DNA from: Kitasatospora terrestris
GTDB taxonomy: Bacteria; Actinomycetota; Actinomycetes; Streptomycetales; Streptomycetaceae
DNA length: 64,000 nucleotides
Reading direction: 5' to 3'
Assembly (NCBI RefSeq): GCF_039542905.1
Contig: NZ_BAABIS010000001.1
Location: 7,254,001 to 7,318,000 of the forward strand
Below the pieces are notes generated by a model. It was not told the DNA's origin. It did no database searches and worked only from the letters and a program-made list of their open reading frames with translations. A program made the position numbers and the translations under genes. Positions 58,121-64,000 of this stretch are shown piece by piece (positions within the stretch are counted from its first letter, which is position 1; each line of letters begins with the position of its first letter).

Positions 58121-59122
58121 ATGCCTTCAACTGCCGTGCCCGCGCCCCGCGAGCAGGGCGGCCCCCAGCCGCCCGCCGCCATCACCGCCACCGGCCTGCG
58201 CAAGTCCTACGGCGACAAGGTCGTCCTCGACGGGATCGACCTGCGGATCCCGGCCGGCTCCGTGTTCGCCCTGCTCGGGCAGAACGGTGCCGGCAAGACC
58301 ACCACCGTGAAGATCCTCTCCACCCTGGTCGGCGCGGACGAGGGCAGGGCCCAGGTCGCCGGCCACGACCTGGCCGGCGCACCGCAGGCCGTACGGGCCG
58401 CGATCGGCGTCACCGGACAGTTCTCCGCCGTTGACGGGCTGATCACCGGGGAGGAGAACATGCTGCTGATGGCCGACCTGCACCACCTCCCCAAGCGCGA
58501 GGGCCGGAGCACCGTCACCCGGCTGCTGGAGCGCTTCGACCTGGTGGAGGCGGCGAAGAAGCCCGCCTCCACCTACTCCGGCGGCATGAAGCGCCGCCTG
58601 GACATCGCCATGACCCTGGTCGGCAGCCCGCGGATCATCTTCCTCGACGAGCCGACCACCGGCCTGGATCCGCGCTCCCGCCACACCATGTGGGGCATCA
58701 TCCGCGAGCTGGTCGCCGACGGCGTGACCGTCTTCCTCACCACCCAGTACCTGGAGGAGGCCGACGAACTCGCTGACCGCATCGCGGTGTTGAACGACGG
58801 CCGGATCGTCGCCGAGGGCACTGCCGAGGAGTTGAAGCGACTGATCCCCGGCGGACACGTCCGGCTCCGCTTCCTCGACCCGGCGGCGTACCGCTCGGCC
58901 GCCACCGCGCTGCCCGACGCCGCCGAGCACGCCGAGACGCTGGCGCTCCAACTCCCCAGCGACGGCAGCCAGCGCGACCTGCGCGCGATCCTCGACCGGC
59001 TCGACGCGGCGGGCGTCCAGGCCGACGAACTCACCGTGCACACCCCCGACCTCGACGACGTGTTCTTCGCCCTGACCGGCGCGCCCACCGCCCCCGCCCA
59101 GCCCGAGGAGGCCTCCCGATGA
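58121..59122 (+). CDS. ABC exporter ATP-binding protein, DrrA type
   Basis: A 333-residue ATPase with Walker A GQNGAGKTTTVK, signature YSGGMKRRLDIAMTLV, Walker B IIFLDEPTTGLD and a DrrA-type C-terminal domain (LTVHTPDLDDVFFALTG). It drives drug or lipid export with the following permease. Its stop overlaps the permease start (ATGA). Confidence 0.93.
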   Translation: MPSTAVPAPREQGGPQPPAAITATGLRKSYGDKVVLDGIDLRIPAGSVFALLGQNGAGKTTTVKILSTLVGADEGRAQVAGHDLAGAPQAVRAAIGVTGQFSAVDGLITGEENMLLMADLHHLPKREGRSTVTRLLERFDLVEAAKKPASTYSGGMKRRLDIAMTLVGSPRIIFLDEPTTGLDPRSRHTMWGIIRELVADGVTVFLTTQYLEEADELADRIAVLNDGRIVAEGTAEELKRLIPGGHVRLRFLDPAAYRSAATALPDAAEHAETLALQLPSDGSQRDLRAILDRLDAAGVQADELTVHTPDLDDVFFALTGAPTAPAQPEEASR

Positions 59123-59904
59123 GCTCCCTGTCCCTCGCCGTGCGCGACTCGTCGACCATGCTCCGGCGCAACCTGCTGCACGCGCGGCGCTACCCGTCAC
59201 TCACCCTCAACCTGCTGCTGACACCCGTCATGCTGCTCCTGCTCTTCGTCTACATCTTCGGCGACACCATGAGCGCGGGCATCGGCGGCGGCAACCGCTC
59301 CGCGTACATCGCCTACCTGGTGCCGGGCATCCTGCTGATGACCATCGGCAGCACCACCATCGGCACCGCGGTCTCGGTCGCCACCGACATGAGCGAGGGC
59401 ATCATCGCCCGCTTCCGCACCATGGCGGTCCACCGCGGGTCGGTCCTGATCGGGCACGTCGCGGGCAGCGTCCTCCAGGCGGTCGCCGGCGTGGTCCTGG
59501 TCGGTGCCGTCGGCGTCGCCATCGGCTTCCGCTCGGTCGGCGCCACGCCGCTGGAGTGGCTCGCCGCGTTCGGGCTGCTCGTCCTGTTCGCCCTGGCACT
59601 GACCTGGATCGCCGTCGGCATGGGACTGATCAGCCCCAACGCGGAGGCCGCGAGCAACACCGCCATGCCGCTGATCTTCCTGCCGCTGATCTCCAGCACC
59701 TTCGTCCCGGTCCACTCCATGCCGGGCTGGTTCCAGCCGGTCGCCCAGTACCAGCCGTTCACCCCGGCCATCGAGACCCTGCGCGGCCTGCTGCTCGGCA
59801 CGGAGATCGGCAACAACTGGTGGATCGCCCTGCTGTGGTGCCTGGGCCTGACCGTCCTCGGCTACCGCTGGTCGCAGGCGGTGTTCAACCGCGATCCCCA
59901 GTGA
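59119..59904 (+). CDS. ABC-2 type exporter permease, DrrB type
   Basis: A 261-residue permease with six membrane helices and the DrrB layout (RRYPSLTLNLLLTPVMLLLL; VPGILLMTIGSTTIGTAVSV; MSEGIIARFRTMAVHRGSV; ISSTFVPVHSMPGWFQPVAQ; YQPFTPAIETLRGLLLG). It forms the export channel with the DrrA-type protein. Substrate unknown. Confidence 0.92.
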   Translation: MSSLSLAVRDSSTMLRRNLLHARRYPSLTLNLLLTPVMLLLLFVYIFGDTMSAGIGGGNRSAYIAYLVPGILLMTIGSTTIGTAVSVATDMSEGIIARFRTMAVHRGSVLIGHVAGSVLQAVAGVVLVGAVGVAIGFRSVGATPLEWLAAFGLLVLFALALTWIAVGMGLISPNAEAASNTAMPLIFLPLISSTFVPVHSMPGWFQPVAQYQPFTPAIETLRGLLLGTEIGNNWWIALLWCLGLTVLGYRWSQAVFNRDPQ

Positions 59905-60061
59905 CCGGCCCCCGCCCCGCCCACGGCGGCGTACCCCGACCCCGCGTCGGCGTGCGCCGCCGGCGTCGTTGCCGGGGTCCCCTGTTCGGCTTCGACCCGG
60001 GCGAGGACTGCGACGAGGCAGAAGTGGTCGTAGGAGCGCGACATAGGCTGAACCGCCGTGC

Positions 60062-60499
60062 GTGCTGCGCACGCCGGCATCCGGTCTGATCAACAGGGGT
60101 GGGACGTCGGACGAGACGATCTTCGGTGCGGACGGGCGCGGCACCCCGTTCGAGGAGCGCGTGGACCGCGCCGTGACCGCCTGGACGGGCAGCGGACGCG
60201 GCCAGGACCGGCTGGCGTCCGGCGCCGCCTTCTTCGCCCTCCACCTGTGGTGGCTCGACGCCCGCCACCACGACCGGGCCGACGACGACCTCACCCGTGC
60301 GTACGTGGACGCCTGCTACGCGGCCATCGGCGGCCCCCGGGGCTGGGACGCCCTGCTCCGCACCCGGGTGCGCTGCCGCTGCCACGGCGTGACCTGGCGG
60401 ACGGAGAACATCACCATCTGTCTCGGCTGCCTGCGGTACCAGTGCCCGGACACGGACGGGAGGACATGTACGGCCTGCTCCGGCCGCCTCGTCGGGTAG
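60062..60499 (+). CDS. Protein of unknown function with C-terminal zinc ribbon
   Basis: A 145-residue protein. The N-terminal 100 residues are helical (FEERVDRAVTAWTGSGRGQD; FFALHLWWLDARHHDRADDD). The C-terminus has three Cys clusters (CRCHG, CLGCLRYQC, CTACSGRLVG), a likely zinc-binding ribbon. I do not recognise the family. An ATAGGCT hexamer-like -10 about 12 nt upstream and no ribosome site suggest a leaderless start at the GTG. Confidence 0.6.
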   Translation: MLRTPASGLINRGGTSDETIFGADGRGTPFEERVDRAVTAWTGSGRGQDRLASGAAFFALHLWWLDARHHDRADDDLTRAYVDACYAAIGGPRGWDALLRTRVRCRCHGVTWRTENITICLGCLRYQCPDTDGRTCTACSGRLVG

Positions 60500-60569
60500 C
60501 CACCCGCCGCGCACTCCGATCGGTTGCTCCCGCAGCCGGGGAGACGACGTGCCGGAGGTCCGGCTCCGG

Positions 60570-60607
60570 GAAGCGCCGTGGGCCGGTGCCGACTGTCACG
60601 GCGCTTC
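60570..60607. terminator. Bidirectional terminator hairpin
   Basis: A perfect 11-bp stem GAAGCGCCGTG / CACGGCGCTTC (60570-60580 and 60597-60607) with a 16-nt loop lies between the convergent zinc-ribbon and NmrA-like genes. Confidence 0.7.
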
Positions 60608-60647
60608 GGTGATCTGTCCCGCCCGGCTCCGCGAGCCGCGGGCACGG

Positions 60648-61379
60648 TCAGCCGTTGAGCCAGTCCCGGTAGCGGGTCGGTGCGATGCGGGCGCCGGGCC
60701 CGGGGGTCAGGACGTCTCCGGGGACGGCGGCGAACAGGCCGGCCCGGTCGTCGACGACGACGGGGCGGCGGTCGCCCCGGGCGGCCAGTGTCATGCGGCC
60801 GATCTCGTCGAGCGGGAAGGTGTCGGGGCCGGCGACCTCGAGGACCCCGCCGAGCGGTGCACCGGTGGCCACGTCCGCCAGGGCGTCGACGACGTCGCGG
60901 CTGGCGATCGGTCGCAGCGGAGTCGCGGGCAGCCGCACCGCGCTCTCGTCCGAGGTCCACGCCATGGTCGGCTCCATGAACTCGAAGAACTGGGTGGCGC
61001 GCACGATCGAGTACGGCGTCGGACCGCCGCGCAGCAGCTCCTCCTGGAGCACCTTCGCCCGGTAGTAGTCCAGGTCGGGGACCCGGTCCACGCCGACGAT
61101 GGACAGGACCACCTGGTGGCGCACCCCGGCCCGCTCGCCCGCGGCGAGCAGGTTGCCGACGGTGGTCCGGAAGAACGCGATCGACTGCTCGTCGAAGGTG
61201 GGGGAGTTGGTCGCGTTGACCACGACCTCGGCGCCGGCGAGTGCCGTGTCGAGGCCGGCTCCGGTGAGCAGGTCGACACCGGAGGACAGCGAGGCCGAGG
61301 TCACCGCGTGGCCTCGTGCGGTCAGCTCGGCGGCGAGCTGCGAGCCGATGAGTCCGGTGCCGATGACGGTGATCTTCAT
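60648..61379 (-). CDS. NmrA-like NAD(P)-binding protein, RsrR target
   Basis: A 243-residue short-chain/NmrA-type Rossmann protein (ITVIGTGLIGSQLAAELTAR; VVNATNSPTFDEQSIAFFR; VVLSIVGVDRVPDLDYYRAK; YSIVRATQFFEFMEP). The GTGLIGSQ loop binds NAD(P). It is divergent from an Rrf2 gene across a gap with two RsrR-type operators, the arrangement known for rsrR and its NAD(P)-binding target in Streptomyces venezuelae. GGAGGCG before the ATG. Probably an NAD(P)H-responsive regulator or a reductase. Confidence 0.85.
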   Translation of the reverse strand: MKITVIGTGLIGSQLAAELTARGHAVTSASLSSGVDLLTGAGLDTALAGAEVVVNATNSPTFDEQSIAFFRTTVGNLLAAGERAGVRHQVVLSIVGVDRVPDLDYYRAKVLQEELLRGGPTPYSIVRATQFFEFMEPTMAWTSDESAVRLPATPLRPIASRDVVDALADVATGAPLGGVLEVAGPDTFPLDEIGRMTLAARGDRRPVVVDDRAGLFAAVPGDVLTPGPGARIAPTRYRDWLNG

Positions 61380-61410
61380 GGTGCGCCTCCTGGGTGGGTC
61401 GAGCCCCCAA

Positions 61411-61460
61411 ACTCGGACATCTGATATCCGGGATTCTACTCGGATACTCTTTATCCGAGT
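61411..61460. promoter_or_regulatory. Two RsrR-type operators in tandem
   Basis: Site 1 is ACTCGGACA-N5-TATCCGGGA (61411-61433), imperfect. Site 2 is ACTCGGATA-N5-TATCCGAGT (61438-61460), perfect over 9 bp. The centres are 27 bp apart. The architecture agrees with the 11-3-11 inverted repeat reported for RsrR. Site 2 ends 14 nt before the rsrR ATG. Confidence 0.8.
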
Positions 61461-61474
61461 CAAATGGAGGAGAC

Positions 61475-61969
61475 ATGAAGCTGTCGGGTGGCGTGGAGTG
61501 GGCGCTGCACTGCTGCGTGGTGCTGACCGCGGCCGACGAGCCGGTGCCGGCGGCCCGGCTGGCCGCGCTGCACGACGTGTCCCCCAGCTATCTGGCCAAG
61601 CAGATGCAGGCGCTGTCCCGAGCGGGACTGGTGCGCTCGGTCCAGGGCAAGACAGGCGGCTACGTGCTCACCAAGAAGCCCGCGGAGGTCAGCCTGCTGG
61701 ACGTGGTGCAGGCCGTCGACGGGGCGAGCCCGGCCTTCGTCTGCACCGAGATACGCCAGCGCGGGCCGATGGGAACGCCGCCGGAGCAGTGCACGAAGCC
61801 GTGCCCCGTCGCCCGGGCGATGGGTGCGGCCGACGCCGCGTGGCGCGCGTCGCTGGCGGCCGTCACGATCGCCGACCTCGCCGCGTCGGTCGAGAGCGAC
61901 AGCGGTCCCGAGGCCCTGCCGCGGATCGGCGCCTGGCTCAACGCGGAGCCGGGAGACCGGCCGCACTGA
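61475..61969 (+). CDS. rsrR: RsrR-like Rrf2 redox regulator with Fe-S ligands
   Basis: A 164-residue Rrf2-family winged-helix regulator (MKLSGGVEWALHCCVVLTAA; VSPSYLAKQMQALSRAGLVR; GKTGGYVLTKKPAEVSLLDV). The Cys loop CTEIRQRGPMG...CTKPCPVARAM supplies candidate ligands for an iron-sulfur cluster. RsrR of S. venezuelae binds a [2Fe-2S] cluster and senses redox state. Context (divergent NmrA-like gene) and operators match that system. GGAGGAG before the ATG. Confidence 0.85.
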   Translation: MKLSGGVEWALHCCVVLTAADEPVPAARLAALHDVSPSYLAKQMQALSRAGLVRSVQGKTGGYVLTKKPAEVSLLDVVQAVDGASPAFVCTEIRQRGPMGTPPEQCTKPCPVARAMGAADAAWRASLAAVTIADLAASVESDSGPEALPRIGAWLNAEPGDRPH

Positions 61970-62044
61970 CCGGCCCGGGGGCGCCGTCTCTCGCGCCCGG
62001 ACAGGGCTCGCCTCCCGTCCGGGCCGGGAACTGTGCGGGCCGGG

Positions 62045-62371
62045 TCAGTGCGCGAGCGCGTCCGCGCCGCGGTAGCCGGACGGCACGCCCTCGACGAGGA
62101 CGATGTCGGCGGCCATGTGCCGGGTGCGCAGCGGCAGGATCTGCCGGTAGGCGGGCGAGTCCCACCAGGCGCGGGCCCGCTCGTAGTTCGGGAACTCGAT
62201 GACGATCGAGCCGCCCTGCGGCCCGGCGCCCTCCACGGTCTCCGAGGTGCCGCAGTGGACGAGGAACCGGCCGTCGAAGGGTTCGAGGGTGGCGTCGATG
62301 CGCTCCAGGTACTCGACGATGTCGGGGCCGAACTCGACCGAGTGGACCTGGGCCAGCGCGTAGGCGGTCAT
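62045..62371 (-). CDS. DUF1330 domain protein
   Basis: A 108-residue ferredoxin-like alpha/beta barrel protein (YALAQVHSVEFGPDIVEYLE; DGRFLVHCGTSETVEG; GGSIVIEFPNYERARAWWDS; YRQILPLRTRHMAADIVLVE). The pattern IEFP....A..W..S..Y is the DUF1330 signature. Function unknown, often near redox or degradation genes. The ATG (62371) has GGGAGC 7 nt upstream. Confidence 0.87.
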   Translation of the reverse strand: MTAYALAQVHSVEFGPDIVEYLERIDATLEPFDGRFLVHCGTSETVEGAGPQGGSIVIEFPNYERARAWWDSPAYRQILPLRTRHMAADIVLVEGVPSGYRGADALAH

Positions 62372-62549
62372 GTGGTGCTCCCGGGGTGTCGTGGGGTGTT
62401 CCGTCCGATGCCTCCGACCGTAGGCGGCGGGGGCGTCGGGCGAATCAGTCACGTATCGGCACACCTGCGGGCGGGGCCCCGCCGGTACTGCGGAGGAGCG
62501 GCGGTGGCCGGGCCCTGCCCCATCGGCCGCCCTCCGCGGTACCCGCAGG

Positions 62550-63497
62550 TCAGTGACGGTTGCCGCGGGGCTTGAGGGCGAGGTTGGGGAGGTCGGGGGC
62601 GGGGAGGCGGTCGCCCGGGTAGCCGTGGACCTCGCCGAAGCGGTCGCTCTGCTGCTGCCACTCGTCGCGGGCGCGGGCGATGTCCTCGTGGGTGCGGCCG
62701 ATGAAGTTCCACCACATGACGATCTGCTCGCTGAACGGCGGGCCGCCGAGCAGGACGGCGCGGGCCGGGGTGGTGCCGGTGTTGGTGAGGGCGAGGGTGG
62801 CGGCGCCGGGAGCGAGGTAGCCGAGGTCGGCGGGGTGGAGCGGGGTGCCGGCGAGGGTGAGGGTGCCGTGGTCGACGAGGAGGCCGTGTTCGAAGGCGGG
62901 GTCGACGGCGAGGGTGACGGTGGCGCCCGGGTCGAGGGTGAGTTCGGCGCCGAGCAGCGGGGTGAAGGTGGGGACGGGCGAGGTGTCGCCGGCGAGGGTG
63001 CCGAGGAAGACGCGGGCTTCGCCGCCGTCGAGCGGGACGGGCGCGGGCGCGTGGTGGTGGAAGTCGCGTGCGGTGTGCCGGTGCTGCTCGGGGAGGGCGA
63101 CCCAGAGCTGGACGCCGTGCAGGACGGTGGTGGCGGCGGTGGAGGTCTCGGAGTGGCAGATGCCGTGGCCGCCGGTCATCAGGTTGAGCTCGCCGGGGCG
63201 GACGAAGGCGTGGACGCCGAGGCTGTCGCGGTGTTCGATCTCGCCGCTGAACAGCCAGCTCACGGTCTGCAGGCCGGTGTGCGGGTGCGGGGCGACGTCC
63301 ATGCCGCCGGTCGCGGCGACGTCGTCGGGGCCGTAGTGGTCGACGAAGCACCAGGCGCCGATGAGGGTGCGGTCGCGTTGCGGCAGGGTGCGGCGGACGG
63401 TCATCGCGCGCGGTCCGCCGAGCGGGACGTCGCGGGCGGGGAGGACCTCGACCTGCGGGCCGGTCCCGGTGGTCTCGACGGTCTCGACGGTGGTCAC
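62550..63497 (-). CDS. Pirin-family protein
   Basis: A 315-residue bicupin. The N-terminal pirin domain keeps the metal ligands in VAPHPHTGLQTVSWLF and ELNLMTGGHGICHSE; the C-terminal domain contains FIGRTHEDIARARDEWQQQS. Bacterial pirins act as quercetinase-like dioxygenases or redox-sensitive regulators. The GTG at 63497 has GGAGG 5 nt upstream; a GTG at 63515 is the longer alternative. It is divergent from the AhpD-like gene, with a small GTTT-N6-AAAC palindrome (63522-63535) between them. Confidence 0.88.
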   Translation of the reverse strand: MTTVETVETTGTGPQVEVLPARDVPLGGPRAMTVRRTLPQRDRTLIGAWCFVDHYGPDDVAATGGMDVAPHPHTGLQTVSWLFSGEIEHRDSLGVHAFVRPGELNLMTGGHGICHSETSTAATTVLHGVQLWVALPEQHRHTARDFHHHAPAPVPLDGGEARVFLGTLAGDTSPVPTFTPLLGAELTLDPGATVTLAVDPAFEHGLLVDHGTLTLAGTPLHPADLGYLAPGAATLALTNTGTTPARAVLLGGPPFSEQIVMWWNFIGRTHEDIARARDEWQQQSDRFGEVHGYPGDRLPAPDLPNLALKPRGNRH

Positions 63498-63578
63498 GGC
63501 GGCCTCCAGACTCACAGAATGGTTTCAGATTAAACTATCATGGAGCAGGAAGCGCACCGCCGACCCGAGGAGCCCAGG

Positions 63579-64000
63579 TTGACCGACCGGACCACCGCCA
63601 CCGCCACCGCGCAGCACCGCGTCTACGTCGACAAGCAGAGCCCCCGGGCCTACCAAGCGATGCTGGCGACCGCCGAGGCGGTGCGGGCGACGGCCGCCGA
63701 CGCCGGCCTCGACCGCCGTCTGGTGGAGCTGGTCAACCTGCGGGTCTCGCAGATCAACGGCTGCGCGTACTGCCTCCACCTGCACACCCGCGCCGCGATC
63801 CAGGCGGGCGAGACCACCCAGCGCCTGGGCGTGCTCGCCGCCTGGCGCGACACCGAGCTGTTCACGCCGCAGGAGCGCGCCGCGCTCGGCCTCGCCGAGG
63901 CCACCACCAGCCCGGCCGACGCCGCACTCCAGGAGGACGCCTACGCCGTCGCCCGAGAGGTGCTGACGGACGACCAGCTCTCGGCGGTGATCTGGGTGGC
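63579..64000 (+). CDS. Carboxymuconolactone decarboxylase / AhpD-like protein (3' cut by window)
   Basis: This starts an alkylhydroperoxidase-like protein. The redox motif NGCAYCLHLHTR (CxxC with His three residues on) is that of AhpD/CMD proteins, which reduce peroxides or carry disulfides. The TTG at 63579 is preferred: GAGGAG lies about 9 nt upstream and the family usually begins shortly before RVYVDKQSP. The ATG at 63540 would add 13 residues and overlaps the AT-rich promoter patch. The gene runs out of the window at 64000. Confidence 0.85.
   Translation, partial: MTDRTTATATAQHRVYVDKQSPRAYQAMLATAEAVRATAADAGLDRRLVELVNLRVSQINGCAYCLHLHTRAAIQAGETTQRLGVLAAWRDTELFTPQERAALGLAEATTSPADAALQEDAYAVAREVLTDDQLSAVIWV

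Overview
The window is very GC-rich (about 70 percent or more) with strongly biased third codon positions. It carries Hsp18/RheA, a DUF6296-like protein, many RsbW-type kinases and SpoIIE-type phosphatases, a SigE-family sigma factor, and IS110 and IS1182 elements. This points to the chromosome of a streptomycete (Streptomyces, Kitasatospora or a close relative), probably a conditionally adaptive, fairly plastic part of it.

Layout. 1-6.4 kb: end of a SulP transporter, a degenerate anti-sigma ATPase, an IS1182-type element sitting in a broken gene, an ECF sigma/anti-sigma pair, a STAS remnant and an RsbW-like ATPase. 6.7-18.1 kb: a PAS-PP2C phosphatase, then a stress block (RheA/Hsp18 pair with an exact RheA-type operator, two DUF2267 genes, DUF3618/holin-X envelope genes, a DUF6328-like gene and a molybdopterin oxidoreductase lacking its usual N-terminal Fe-S cysteines). 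18.2-22.9 kb: MarR/MFS pair, an IS110 element, csbD and a large palindrome. 23-39.8 kb: an unusually dense partner-switching region. It holds a stressosome operon (rsbR-rsbS-rsbT, an RsbT-PP2C fusion, a hybrid kinase, a REC-PP2C protein and a STAS protein), a PP2C / CarH-like B12-binding / STAS operon with ATGA overlaps, a 1371-residue multi-domain kinase-phosphatase, and separate STAS and RsbW-type genes. 39.8-40.4 kb: a gene graveyard (phospholipase D-like and nitroreductase remnants). 40.4-51.7 kb: an organosulfur-type operon (peptide/nickel-class ABC transporter, acyl-CoA dehydrogenase-like enzyme, two flavin monooxygenases, a flavin reductase and a hydrolase) led by a tiny Cys-containing leader peptide and a palindrome. 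51.9-54 kb: Rrf2 and DsbA-like genes divergent from a cupin. 54-60 kb: an HTH-NB-ARC-TPR regulator, then DUF4097 with an ABC exporter. 60-64 kb: a zinc-ribbon protein, an RsrR/NmrA divergent pair with two matching operators, a DUF1330 protein and a divergent pirin/AhpD-like pair.

How it fits together. At least seven intact STAS proteins, five PP2C phosphatases and six RsbW/RsbT-type ATPase modules lie in about 40 kb, next to genes typical of general-stress regulons (hsp18, csbD, DUF2267, DUF3618). The likely role is integration of redox, light/B12, envelope and other signals into control of alternative sigma factors. No sigma-B-type (SigF/SigH class) sigma gene lies in the window, so the final targets must be elsewhere. 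Several broken relatives of these genes show active gain and loss. The most interesting parts are the B12-binding switch operon, the Fe-S-less molybdoenzyme, the 51-nt palindrome, the sulfur leader/palindrome unit and the tandem RsrR-type operators.
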